Of a DNA stretch of 64,000 nt, positions 34,971 to 43,400 are shown piece by piece. Each line of letters starts with the position of its first letter. The stretch's first letter is position 1. Under the pieces are notes generated by a model that did no database searches, was not told the origin of the DNA, and worked only from the letters and a program-made list of their open reading frames with translations. This DNA is from Algorimicrobium sediminis (GTDB taxonomy: Bacteria > Bacteroidota > Bacteroidia > Flavobacteriales > Flavobacteriaceae): the NCBI RefSeq assembly GCF_042684585.1, contig NZ_JBHULS010000004.1, positions 124,001 to 188,000 of the forward strand, written 5' to 3'. The position numbers were made by a program, and so were the translations under genes.

Positions 34971-35698
34971 CCTCTGGCCAGTTTTAAAAATACATCGTTC
35001 ATTGTGTCAGTTTTATAATGTTCTTTTAGCTTTTTTGGGGTGTCCAGAGCTTCAATTTTTCCATTGACCATTATGGAAACACGGTCGCAATATTCTGCTT
35101 CGTCCATATAATGGGTAGTTACAAAAATGGTAGTTCCATTATGGGCAGCTTTATAGATCATTTCCCAAAATTGACGTCTTGTAATAGGATCTACTCCGCC
35201 AGTAGGCTCATCCAAAAAAACGATTTTAGGCTCGTGCAATAGAGAAACCGAAAACGCCAACTTTTGTTTCCATCCCAAGGGTAGCGAAGCCACAAGACTG
35301 TTTGTGACTTCTTCAAGCCCTAATTCCTCAACCAGTTCACATCGTTTTTGATCTATTTGTTTTTTGGTCAATCCGTAAATACCACCAAAAAATGTGATGT
35401 TCTCTTTTACTGTCAAATCATCATACAAGGCAAATTTTTGACTCATATACCCAATATTTTTTTTGATGGATTCGGTTTCCTTATAAACATCAAAACCGGC
35501 AACCGTCGCGGTTCCCGAAGTAGGGGAAGAAATCCCAATGAGCATTTTCATTGCTGTGGTTTTACCAGCACCATTTGCTCCCAAAAAGCCAAATATTTCC
35601 CCTGTCTTTACCTGAAAACTTATTTGGTTTACCGCTGCAAAGTCCCCAAATAACTTGGATAGATTTTCTACTTGTATAACGTTATTATCTTTCATCAT
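34967..35698 (-). CDS. ABC transporter ATP-binding protein
   Basis: 243 aa. Walker A GANGAGKTT near residue 39, Q-loop YMSQKFALYDDLT near 84, a degenerate signature ASLPLGWKQKLAFS near 137 in place of LSGGMKQ, Walker B VFLDEPTGGVDP near 160 and H-loop VTTHYMDEAEYCD. The signature motif departs from LSGGQ (SLPLGWKQ), which is also seen in related export ATPases. It overlaps both neighbours by four bases. Confidence 0.93.
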   Translation of the reverse strand: MMKDNNVIQVENLSKLFGDFAAVNQISFQVKTGEIFGFLGANGAGKTTAMKMLIGISSPTSGTATVAGFDVYKETESIKKNIGYMSQKFALYDDLTVKENITFFGGIYGLTKKQIDQKRCELVEELGLEEVTNSLVASLPLGWKQKLAFSVSLLHEPKIVFLDEPTGGVDPITRRQFWEMIYKAAHNGTTIFVTTHYMDEAEYCDRVSIMVNGKIEALDTPKKLKEHYKTDTMNDVFLKLARG

Positions 35699-36597
35699 TT
35701 AGCTAATTCCATAAAAGTGTCTTCTATGGTAGGTTGGGTTTTTTCAATTTTAATATCTGTAAGACCTTGAAATTCCAGATAGGTTTTCAAACTTGCCTTA
35801 TCTATAGGTTCACGCTTGTCGGTATAGTGTACGAACTCCCCAAAAGGAAAAATACTGTAGGTGTGCTCGTAATTAGTTAAACTCTCAATGAGGTTGTACA
35901 TATTCTGGGCACTGATGTTGTATAACGGTTTTGGAAAGTGGCTAACAATTGCGTTTGGCGTTTCTATTTCAAGGATGTTACCATCTTGAATTAATGCGAT
36001 GCGGTCACATAAGGCAGCTTCATCCATATACGGGGTTGATACTAAAATGGTAATTCCTTTTTTCTGTAACCGTTTGAGCATTTCCCAAAATTCCTTTCTC
36101 GATACGGGGTCCACTCCAGTTGTAGGCTCATCCAGAAAAAGGACTTTCGGTTTGTGTATCAACGCACAGCTTAAGGCAAGCTTTTGTTTCATACCACCTG
36201 ATAGTTTGCCTGCTCTACGATTTTTAAAAGGTTCTATTTGTACATAGATGTCTTTTACCAAATCATAGTTCTCTTCTATGCTCGTACCAAAAATTGTAGC
36301 AAAAAAATTCAAATTTTCCTCTACGGTCAAATCTTGATAAAGTGAAAAACGCCCAGGCATATACCCAACACTATTTCTAATGGATTTATAATCGTTAAGC
36401 ACATCATAACCAGCTACGGTAGCTTGCCCATTATCTGCTATCAACAGCGTGGTAAGTATGCGGAACAAGGTGGTTTTTCCTGCACCATCAGGACCTATAA
36501 GTCCAAAAAGCTCACCAGGTTTTACATCAAAGGAAATATCTGATAATGCGGTTATTTCACCATAAGATTTTGATATGTTGGATATTGTGATGCCCAT
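35695..36597 (-). CDS. ABC transporter ATP-binding protein
   Basis: 300 aa. Walker A GPDGAGKTT near residue 37, signature KLSGGMKQKLALS near 133, Walker B VLFLDEPTTGVDP near 156 and an H-loop region VSTPYMDEAALCD where the usual His is replaced by Pro. A C-terminal extension of about 80 residues follows the ATPase. With its neighbour it would form a heterodimeric ATPase pair in which one site may be degenerate. Confidence 0.93.
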   Translation of the reverse strand: MGITISNISKSYGEITALSDISFDVKPGELFGLIGPDGAGKTTLFRILTTLLIADNGQATVAGYDVLNDYKSIRNSVGYMPGRFSLYQDLTVEENLNFFATIFGTSIEENYDLVKDIYVQIEPFKNRRAGKLSGGMKQKLALSCALIHKPKVLFLDEPTTGVDPVSRKEFWEMLKRLQKKGITILVSTPYMDEAALCDRIALIQDGNILEIETPNAIVSHFPKPLYNISAQNMYNLIESLTNYEHTYSIFPFGEFVHYTDKREPIDKASLKTYLEFQGLTDIKIEKTQPTIEDTFMELAK

Positions 36598-36599
36598 AA

Positions 36600-37079
36600 T
36601 TATTCAAAATAATCGTCATAAGCATTTACGTTTTGCTCAATGCTCTTATAAATATGTTGTGCTTCAGCCAAGGTGTTAGCTTCTTTTAAAGCATCAATTT
36701 TTTCAATTAACGGAAGCAGCCATACGTGTAAATTATCGTGTGAAGGTCCTTTCATAGTACATTCTTTAATGACATAGTTTTTTTCTTTGTTAAGTGCACC
36801 GGCGATGGTGTGATAATCATTCAAATCTTTTAGGTTACTTGTTGTTAATACGGATTGCATTCTAACTACACCTTCATTTGTTTCAGGATTCGCAGTCCAT
36901 TTAACTCCATTATTCAATTTTATTTCTTGCATCCAGTGATTGCCAACTAAATCATTTTCACGTTGATGCTCTGTATGTTCAACTTTATTGTTTTTTACTG
37001 TAGTGCTTTCTTTGGGTAGGTCTTTACAACCTGTAAAAAGTAGTGATACTGCAATGAGTACGATTATTATTTTATTCAT
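36600..37079 (-). CDS. Small lipoprotein in the exporter operon
   Basis: About 159 aa from the ATG at 37079, chosen because it starts a lipoprotein signal (MNKIIIVLIAVSLLFTGC) and avoids overlap with the HlyD gene; a longer start at 37124 overlaps it. The mature part is hydrophilic and helical (MQEIKLNNGVKWTANPETNEGVVRM broken by a turn, LLPLIEKIDALKEA). No named domain recognised. The context places it in the periplasm or outer membrane beside the HlyD-type adaptor. Confidence 0.75.
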   Translation of the reverse strand: MNKIIIVLIAVSLLFTGCKDLPKESTTVKNNKVEHTEHQRENDLVGNHWMQEIKLNNGVKWTANPETNEGVVRMQSVLTTSNLKDLNDYHTIAGALNKEKNYVIKECTMKGPSHDNLHVWLLPLIEKIDALKEANTLAEAQHIYKSIEQNVNAYDDYFE

Positions 37080-37096
37080 AATTTCAAGTTTAAAAT

Positions 37097-38002
37097 TTAT
37101 TGATTTGATTTTGTGCTTAACCACATTTCAGCTGGCATTCCTATTTTTATACTACCATCATTTTTTACCTGTATCTTTACCGCATAGACCAAGGCTACAC
37201 GTTCCTCTTTGGTTTGAATAATCTTTGGGGTAAATTCTGCTTCTGAAGCAATCCAACTAATAGTTCCTTCATAGGTTTTCATCCCATTTTGGTCATCGAT
37301 TTTGACACTTACACTTTCACCTATGAAAATATTGGCCAATTGAGTTTCGCTTACATAAACCCGTAGTTCCATGGTTGATAAATCGGCAATCTTATAGAGT
37401 GGTTTTCCAAAAGCTACAATCTCATTGGATTCGGCATATTTAGATAAAACCGTTCCGTTTATTGGATTAATAATTTTGCTTTTTTGAATTTGGTCTTCTA
37501 ATTGTTGCAATTGTACATCAATAGATTTCAATTCGTTCACTACCGGGGCATTTTGGGTTTCTACACTCCTTATTTGGGTTTTTATGACATCTATTTCACC
37601 TACCACATCATCCAGTTGTTTTTGAGTGCCAGCACTATCTTTAATCAGGTTTTCTACTCTGTTCTTATTGATACTCGCTGTTTTCAATTTGGCCTGCAAT
37701 ACATCAATCTGTGATAAAACACCTTTGGATTTGGCGTTAATTACATCCTTTTGCACCATAAGTTGATTTTTCTTGAGATGTAGAGGAATGGTGTCTATAT
37801 AGCCAATAAGTTGGTTGTGTTCTAGTACAGTACCTTCCTCAATAGTAAAAGCCATTAGTTTCCCAGTGTTTTCGGCTGATACCGATATTTCAGTAGCTTC
37901 AAAATTTCCATAGCCATCGGCTTTATCTCCGTTATTATTACAGGCTGTTAATACATTTATAACGGTTAGTACAATTAGTATTTTCTTTATGTTTTTCATC
38001 AT
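37097..38002 (-). CDS. HlyD-family membrane fusion protein (YhiI-like)
   Basis: 301 aa. Lipoprotein-like N-terminus (VLTVINVLTAC). A biotinyl-lipoyl-like half (GKLMAFTIEEGTVLEHNQLIGYID, split by the helical hairpin) and a second half (INPINGTVLSKYAESNEIVAFGKPLYKIADL region) flank coiled-coil helices at about 75-160. It links the inner-membrane ABC exporter with the TolC-type protein encoded just upstream. Confidence 0.9.
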   Translation of the reverse strand: MMKNIKKILIVLTVINVLTACNNNGDKADGYGNFEATEISVSAENTGKLMAFTIEEGTVLEHNQLIGYIDTIPLHLKKNQLMVQKDVINAKSKGVLSQIDVLQAKLKTASINKNRVENLIKDSAGTQKQLDDVVGEIDVIKTQIRSVETQNAPVVNELKSIDVQLQQLEDQIQKSKIINPINGTVLSKYAESNEIVAFGKPLYKIADLSTMELRVYVSETQLANIFIGESVSVKIDDQNGMKTYEGTISWIASEAEFTPKIIQTKEERVALVYAVKIQVKNDGSIKIGMPAEMWLSTKSNQ

Positions 38003-38006
38003 TTTT

Positions 38007-39266
38007 CTATTTAGTATCTCCCTTAAGGGTATTGTAATTGGCTTTGGCTAATTCCAATTGGGTTTTATGTTGATTGAACAAATTTTCTGTTTCGTAAAGT
38101 TTGGTAAGCTCTGTAATGTATTCAGAGGTCGTAATAACACCATTCCTCAATTGAGATTCGGAAGTATTAACTACTTCTTGTTGTAAAGAAATTAACTGCT
38201 GGTCAATAGCAATGGTGCTTTCAAGCGTTTCAATTTCTTTTTGTTGCTCATTTAAAGCGGTGTTTGTGTTCAGTCTAAAAACTTCTTCTTGATTGCTTAT
38301 CAATTCTTTTGAATAATCTAATGCTTGCCTCTCTTTCTTATTTCCATTCCAGTCGAACACGTCCCAGTTTAGCTTTAAACCAACGATGTAGTAGGATGTA
38401 AAGTCATTTTCCAACATATTTAATCCCGGATTACCATAACCGCCAGTTGCAAAACCTTTAAGTTCGGGAACCAATGATTTGGATAGTATATTTTGTTGTT
38501 GTCCTATCTCTTGTTTCTGTAAGTTGAACAAGCCTAATTCCGGTCTGTTCAAATCTGAAACTGTATTTATTAATAGCAAAGGCTTTTGAAATTCTGTTTC
38601 ATCAGGAATAGAAACTCCTATTAATGAAGATAAAGATGCAATAAGTTTCGACTTATTGTTGGTTGCTTCTTTCGTTTGCTGTAAAATTTTCAACAATTCA
38701 GCTTCAATGATTTTATCTGAAGTAGGCAACAATACACCGTTTTCTATTCCAGATTTCACTTCCTTTAATTTACTATTCAATTGTTGCTCTCTTACGTTTA
38801 ACAATTTAGTTTGGTCTTCAATCAGAAGAATTGAAAAATAAAGTTGATTAACACGTTGTTTCAATTGATACAGATTGACTTCGACCTCTTGTTGCTTTCT
38901 TTCAGTAACGGTATTTTGTAAACCTTGCGATGCTTTAATTTTTCCACCATCGAAAATCAGCTGATTAGCTGTAAGTGTGGCACGATATTGGTCGTTATTC
39001 AAAGGCTCTATGTCTATATTTGGTACTGGAACCTCGGTAACATCACTCTGATAGGTCGCCTGGGCATTAAGATAAAGCTGCGGTAATGTCTTTGCTTTTA
39101 TAGCCGAAAGTTCGACCTCCTTCTGTTGCTCTAAAATAACACGTTGTTTAGAAAGAGGATAATTTGTTTTCAAACCTTCGTAACATTCGTTTAAACTAAT
39201 TGTGTTTTGGCTGTAACCGAAAATCGTTGTTAAAAAGAATAGTCCGAATATATATATAGCTTTCAT
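38007..39266 (-). CDS. TolC-family outer membrane efflux protein
   Basis: 419 aa. Signal peptide (FGLFFLTTIFGYSQ) and two internally repeated halves rich in Gln/Glu/Leu coiled coil, with SLNECYEGLKTNYP at the start and QLRNGVITTSEYITELTKLYE near residue 375, which is the family-typical second repeat. It would form the outer-membrane exit duct for the ABC exporter. It lies four bases after the TetR gene and four before hlyD-like. Confidence 0.92.
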   Translation of the reverse strand: MKAIYIFGLFFLTTIFGYSQNTISLNECYEGLKTNYPLSKQRVILEQQKEVELSAIKAKTLPQLYLNAQATYQSDVTEVPVPNIDIEPLNNDQYRATLTANQLIFDGGKIKASQGLQNTVTERKQQEVEVNLYQLKQRVNQLYFSILLIEDQTKLLNVREQQLNSKLKEVKSGIENGVLLPTSDKIIEAELLKILQQTKEATNNKSKLIASLSSLIGVSIPDETEFQKPLLLINTVSDLNRPELGLFNLQKQEIGQQQNILSKSLVPELKGFATGGYGNPGLNMLENDFTSYYIVGLKLNWDVFDWNGNKKERQALDYSKELISNQEEVFRLNTNTALNEQQKEIETLESTIAIDQQLISLQQEVVNTSESQLRNGVITTSEYITELTKLYETENLFNQHKTQLELAKANYNTLKGDTK

Positions 39267-39270
39267 AGAT

Positions 39271-39882
39271 TTATTTTTTTATGGCATTAATAATGAAATC
39301 GGACACCTCTTTTTTACGAGCTTCTAAAAGAGATTTATAATCGTTGTCATCAACATCCGTGAAGGCTTTAATTAATGGAGTGGCTACAAAAGGAAATATG
39401 TTTAAAGCTAAAATGTTTATAAACAACTGTTCTGCACTTATAGGTATAATGTTACCAATATTAATTTCTTTTTGGACTTGCAGTTTAAACTTGTCAATAC
39501 TTGGAAAGGCGACATTATTCTTAATTTTTTCAATGAATTTTGGATTTCTGTTAAGCTCTTGAATAATGAAGTTTGGTAAATAAGGATGTTTTATAATAAA
39601 GCTAATGTAGTTGTGGGTAAAATTTTTGATTTTATCCTCTAATGATGAATCATCATTAAGAATGGCATTAAGCTGTGGGGCTAATAAGGCAAACGCCTTT
39701 TTAAAGACCGCCTCAAATAAAAGCTGCTTACTTCTGTAATAATAATGCAACATTGCCTTATTGATGCTTGCTTTATCTGCAATTTCCTGCATCCGTGCAC
39801 CATCCATTCCTTTAGCTTGGAAAATTTTCTGGGCTGCTTCCAATATTTGTTCTTCAGTTTTATTGTCTTTGTGTTTTGTCAT
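39271..39882 (-). CDS. TetR/AcrR-family regulator
   Basis: 203 aa. The N-terminal TetR helix-turn-helix is clear: ILEAAQKIFQAKGMDGARMQEIADKASINKAMLHYYYRSK cut at its recognition helix, residues about 12-55. The C-terminal ligand domain is helical. It is the first gene of the exporter run, so it likely represses the whole operon and responds to an exported compound. A palindrome just upstream (39887-39913) is its probable operator. Confidence 0.93.
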   Translation of the reverse strand: MTKHKDNKTEEQILEAAQKIFQAKGMDGARMQEIADKASINKAMLHYYYRSKQLLFEAVFKKAFALLAPQLNAILNDDSSLEDKIKNFTHNYISFIIKHPYLPNFIIQELNRNPKFIEKIKNNVAFPSIDKFKLQVQKEINIGNIIPISAEQLFINILALNIFPFVATPLIKAFTDVDDNDYKSLLEARKKEVSDFIINAIKK

Positions 39883-39886
39883 TATA

Positions 39887-39913
39887 TAACCATTTAGTTT
39901 AGCCGTATGGTTA
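39887..39913. promoter_or_regulatory. Probable TetR operator
   Basis: TAACCAT (39887-39893) and ATGGTTA (39907-39913) form a perfect inverted repeat with a 13-bp centre, five bases before the TetR start codon. This is where an autoregulated TetR protein would bind. A further GTTAAC pair follows to about 39953. Confidence 0.6.
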
Positions 39914-41081
39914 ACAAAAGTAAATAAAAATAATTAAAAACAATTATGTTAACATAAATTTATGCTTTTACAAAGGGTGTTATTTCTAAATGATATACCT
40001 TTTATAGAGAATTAAATAAATGGGAGTAGCAGGTAATAAGGTGTTCGTCAGTTGTTCCATTTTGTTCCATAAAGCATAATCACAAATGCGTTGCATTGGT
40101 GCTTACCATACATAGTACTACTGCGGTGGCACATCCTCGTTAGCACTATGTATTTGCTTTACTTCACACATTACACAACTTCCTCACCCGCAGCTACTCT
40201 TGCACCCCAAACCCCAATAAGGTGTGTGCTTGTGGCACACTAAATACAAATTGGGGTACAACCGCTGCTTCATAATTTGGCTCGCCTGCTGTTCGCTGCG
40301 GGCAAAACCCACAGGTGGTATGAGAGCGTCGTGATGAGAAATGTAAAACACAAAAAATAAATCATGTTGAAGTTTGAGCATAACAAGACCGTATGTGATG
40401 ACTTCAAAATGAAGCGTAGCGTTTTATTTTGAAGTGGTTTCATTTCGGAATAGATGGGCTTATGCCACCTGTGGGTTCACGGGTGTCACAGTTTTTGATG
40501 GCAGCCATTTTGCATATACAATAACCGCTTCAAGAAATTTGAAATTTCCAAATACTTATAAAACTGCTTTAATAACTGATTAAATAGTCTTTTAAATCCA
40601 AAAGCGGATTATTCTATATTGCAAACGCACAGCAAGAGTAACGCATTCAGTCAGCTATTTCAGCCACCTCACAACCCATTTTTAAATTGGCAATTGCTCG
40701 TTAGGTGAAATCAAAATCCTCAATTTCCTTAATCTACTTAATTCCTTATAAATTAAATGATGATAAGTACTCACAATTGCTAAAATTTAAAAACGGTAAC
40801 CATCCTTCAATAGCTTCATTCAATTGTTACACTTGCTTTCCCTCGCTACACCCAAGCTGAATCCAACGGCATCAAAAACCTGCGCCACCCTTGCGTTTTC
40901 AACGTAGGCGTGGTAGCCCTATCGGGCAATTTTCCCACACCACCCTTGCTCAACTCGCTGGCGGCTCGCTATTATGGCTATCGCCATACGCTACGCGATT
41001 ACCTGCTACAGAAACATTGTCGAAAAAAGAAAACCCTCGAAAAGAGGGCTTTATTGTTATGTTGATGATTTTAGTTTAAAT
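39914..41081. other. ~1.2 kb gene-free region with inverted repeats
   Basis: No reading frame with protein-like composition is seen; the short ones are rich in rare residues and lack neighbours. Structures visible: AACCCACAGGTGG (40306-40318) with its complement CCACCTGTGGGTT (40465-40477), and ACTTCAAAAT...ATTTTGAAGT near 40400-40437. Local composition is less AT-rich than neighbours (about 40850-41010). It could hold a transfer or replication origin or decayed genes. Confidence 0.4.
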
Positions 41082-41408
41082 TTAAACTTCCACAACAGAA
41101 GCATTTGGTGCATTAGTTTTAACAGAAGCTATACCATTTTCCATTCCAGAGGAAGACTCATACATTTCACTGGTCCCAATCACTTGACCATTACTGGCCT
41201 TTAAATTGAAATAATGTTTACCATTACTTGATATTTTTCTATCGAATTTACTGTCATCTTGTGAATTTTTCCGAACAGATTCAATACCATTCATACAACC
41301 AGCTTTTGCCGAATAACCTTCACTTGCTAATATGGTTTGACCATTGTTAGCTTTTAATCTAAAACGATACTCATTTCGAGCATCTTGATATACTTCAAAT
41401 TTTGCCAT
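41082..41408 (-). CDS. YegP/DUF1508 protein with two tandem repeats
   Basis: 108 aa from the ATG at 41408 (MAKFEVYQDA); upstream codons add a non-conserved 19 residues. Two DUF1508 repeats: FRLKANNGQTILASEGYSAKAG near residue 15 and FNLKASNGQVIGTSEMYESSSG near 66. This is the normal YegP length. The family is small and of unknown function, occurring widely and often on mobile elements. Confidence 0.9.
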   Translation of the reverse strand: MAKFEVYQDARNEYRFRLKANNGQTILASEGYSAKAGCMNGIESVRKNSQDDSKFDRKISSNGKHYFNLKASNGQVIGTSEMYESSSGMENGIASVKTNAPNASVVEV

Positions 41409-41832
41409 AATGCTTTTATTTATAATTACCCTTAAATATAAGGAAAAGGAAAAAAAAGATTGCAAAGATAGATGGCTTCCTTCATCCCACGCTCATCATA
41501 CTATAAAGTTCAAGCCCTACGGGTTTTGAAAAAAATATTGCACCTGTGGTCAGGCGCAAATTTCAAAACCCTTTCCATTGGCAATATTTTTTCCAAAAAA
41601 CTTGACAGTATGTCAACGCCATCAAAGAAACGGCTTTCTTTTTTCTCTTTTTCTTTGTAAAAAAAATGTTCATTTTTTTATTTCTGATGCAAAAGGAAGT
41701 AATCTGAAGCAACAAAATCCATATCCAACGAATAGCATAAAAGTTGCCATATATTTCAATGGAAGGTACAACTTCGTGTTAAGTCCGTACCAAGTCCGAA
41801 GAAAAGTAAGTTTCATTTAAATTATTTATGTT
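41409..41832. other. Gene-free region with interleaved inverted repeats
   Basis: GGGTTTTGAAA (41521-41531) pairs with TTTCAAAACCC (41561-41571), while AAAAAATATTGC (about 41530-41541) pairs with GCAATATTTTTT (41581-41592). The order a-b-a'-b' is a pseudoknot arrangement. A TTGACA-gta-TGTCAA palindrome follows at 41602-41616. No gene seen. Confidence 0.5.
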
Positions 41833-42474
41833 ATGGGTAAAATTGCTCAAGGAATTTTAGGAGGGCTTTCCGGTAAGGTTGGAAACATTATCGGTGGAAG
41901 CTGGAAAGGTATTGACTACATCAGAATTAAACCTTCAAGTGTAGCCAATCCAAGAACTGTAGGTCAGGTAAACCAAAGAAATAAGTTTACTGTGACTTTA
42001 GAATTTATTCAAGCTGTTAAACCATTTATCCAAAAAGGATATAAGTTTTTAGCAGTGAAGAAAACAGCATTTAATGCTGCGATGTCTTATGTGTTGAATA
42101 ATGCCATCACAGGAGTCGAACCAGACTTTGAGGTGGATTATGCAACCGCATTAGTAAGTAGGGGAGGTTTATCAGCTGCTTTGAACCCTTCTACAGATCT
42201 TGCAACAGCTGGAGAAGTAACTTTTAACTGGGATGATAACTCTGCTGAAGGTAACGCAAATGCTACCGATAAAGCAATGTTATTGGTTTACAATCCATCA
42301 AAGAAAGAATCTATTTCTTTAACAGATGGAGCAGACAGAACAGTAGGAACTCAAATTGTTGCAATACCAACAACCTACGCAGGAGATACTGTAGAGCTAT
42401 TTATAGCATTTATAACTGCCGATGGTAGCCAAGTATCAAACAGTACTTATTTGGGCTCTGGGATAGCCAATTAA
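41833..42474 (+). CDS. DUF6266 family protein
   Basis: 213 aa. The N-terminus (MGKIAQGILGGLSGKVGNII and GSWKGIDYIRIKP) is the DUF6266 hallmark. The C-terminal half (about 120-213) is a beta-rich, Ig-like region (GEVTFNWDDNSAEGNA, VELFIAFITADG). Genes of this type are common in Flavobacteriaceae, and their function is unknown; a phage-tail-like or surface role has been guessed only from composition. It is the last gene before the right end of the island and has its own terminator. Confidence 0.88.
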   Translation: MGKIAQGILGGLSGKVGNIIGGSWKGIDYIRIKPSSVANPRTVGQVNQRNKFTVTLEFIQAVKPFIQKGYKFLAVKKTAFNAAMSYVLNNAITGVEPDFEVDYATALVSRGGLSAALNPSTDLATAGEVTFNWDDNSAEGNANATDKAMLLVYNPSKKESISLTDGADRTVGTQIVAIPTTYAGDTVELFIAFITADGSQVSNSTYLGSGIAN

Positions 42475-42494
42475 TAGCTTGGTGCTTTTATTTG

Positions 42495-42523
42495 AAAACC
42501 GCTCAAATCGAGCGGTTTTTTTA
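42495..42523 (+). terminator. Rho-independent terminator of the DUF6266 gene
   Basis: AAAACCGCTC (42495-42504) and GAGCGGTTTT (42510-42519) form a perfect 10-bp stem with a five-base loop, followed by T's. Confidence 0.92.
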
Positions 42524-42643
42524 TGTTATATTCGTAAGTGAATTTATTAATGATTGCTCTTGTTTTACTCTTTTTATGCATTTTTTGTATCCTATTTGTT
42601 GCCCAAATGCTGTAACTATCGTAAAATCAAGGATAATTACATA

Positions 42644-42660
42644 TTGTATCGGAAAGTAAC
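42644..42660 (+). other. attR of the island
   Basis: TTGTATCGGAAAGTAAC differs from attL at two of 17 positions. An ATTTGTTGCCCAAAT copy lies about 36 bp inside (near 42594-42608), shared with the left end. Sequence from 42661 on would be the original DNA downstream of mnmE. No gene lies between 42475 and 42878. Confidence 0.78.
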
Positions 42661-42878
42661 CACCACAAAAAAAAACCTTAAAACCTTGGCTTATGGTGTT
42701 CAAACTACCAAGTTGTAGCAAATAATTTAGTAGTATGTCTTATTAAATAGACTTGGTTACGCAGCCTTTAAAAATCGTAAGGGAGGACTAAAAATTTCTT
42801 TGGTTTTAAACTGTGAATGGATAAACTTCTGTTAAACAAACGTCTGGTTTACTTAATTTTTGTAACTTCGACATAATT

Positions 42879-43292
42879 ATGAAACAGACACCTGCTAAAA
42901 TATTGGCTTTTGTGATGGCTTTTGTAGTATTATTCTCTACAACGTCATTTGCTATGCATATGCATTATTGTGGTGGGATATTAGTGGAAACAGCTATTTT
43001 CCATAAAGCCAAAGGTTGCGGTATGGAAAAGGAGAAACCTGCTACTGAAGGATGTTCTATTACCAATAAAAATTGTTGCGATGATAAACAATTAGCAATT
43101 GAAGGTCAAGACGAACTTCAACAGCAAAGCGCTAAAATTTCTTTTGAACAACAGGTATTCATTACTTCATTTGTTTACACATATATTAACCTTTTTGAAG
43201 GTATAAAAAATAATGTAGCTTCTTATGAGGCGTACAAACCGCCGCTCGTTATAAGGCAACTCTACAAAATAGACGAGACGTATTTAATTTGA
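42879..43292 (+). CDS. HYC_CC_PP family protein
   Basis: 137 aa. Signal-like N-terminus (ILAFVMAFVVLFSTTSFAM), then HMHYCGG near residue 27 and a cysteine/proline series (KGCGMEK, EGCSITNKNCCDD) and YKPPLV near 122, which gives the family its name. The Cys/His content suggests metal binding, and the gene stands at the head of a copper-type resistance cluster about 110 bp before the CusA-like gene. Confidence 0.88.
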   Translation: MKQTPAKILAFVMAFVVLFSTTSFAMHMHYCGGILVETAIFHKAKGCGMEKEKPATEGCSITNKNCCDDKQLAIEGQDELQQQSAKISFEQQVFITSFVYTYINLFEGIKNNVASYEAYKPPLVIRQLYKIDETYLI

Positions 43293-43400
43293 TTTTTAAA
43301 CAATAGACTGTGTTATCCTATGGCTTTACGTTATACGGATAATTTGTTGTATTCGGTGTTTTTTCAATACCAATGTCTAACTGTTTAATAATCAAACTAT

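Larger units (their letters stand above)
18419..42660. mobile_element. ~24.2 kb integrative island at the 3' end of mnmE
   Basis: The borders are TTGTATTGGGAAGTAAC (18419-18435, overlapping the mnmE stop) and TTGTATCGGAAAGTAAC (42644-42660), matching at 15 of 17 positions in direct orientation. A tyrosine integrase reads inward from the left border. The interior carries HTH/excisionase-like genes, a primase/helicase-like pair, Xre-Fic, Argonaute, PycTM, nuclease and export genes. No relaxase, coupling protein or Tra genes are visible, so it is either mobilised in trans or moved by other means. The known genomic island SGI1 also uses the 3' end of mnmE (trmE/thdF), and its terminal repeats, as I recall them, are very similar. 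Confidence 0.85.

Noticed and set aside
40184..41079. Two small frames (40184-40381 minus, 40891-41079 plus)
   Set aside because: Composition is not protein-like, they overlap inverted repeats, and no neighbour or start signal supports them.
41694..41712. GGAAGTAA near 41700 as an alternative right attachment site
   Set aside because: Only eight bases match attL, and the TTGTAT part is missing, while 42644-42660 matches 15 of 17.
42521..42721. A 66-aa minus-strand frame across the right island end
   Set aside because: It spans the att repeat and a terminator and has no recognisable feature.
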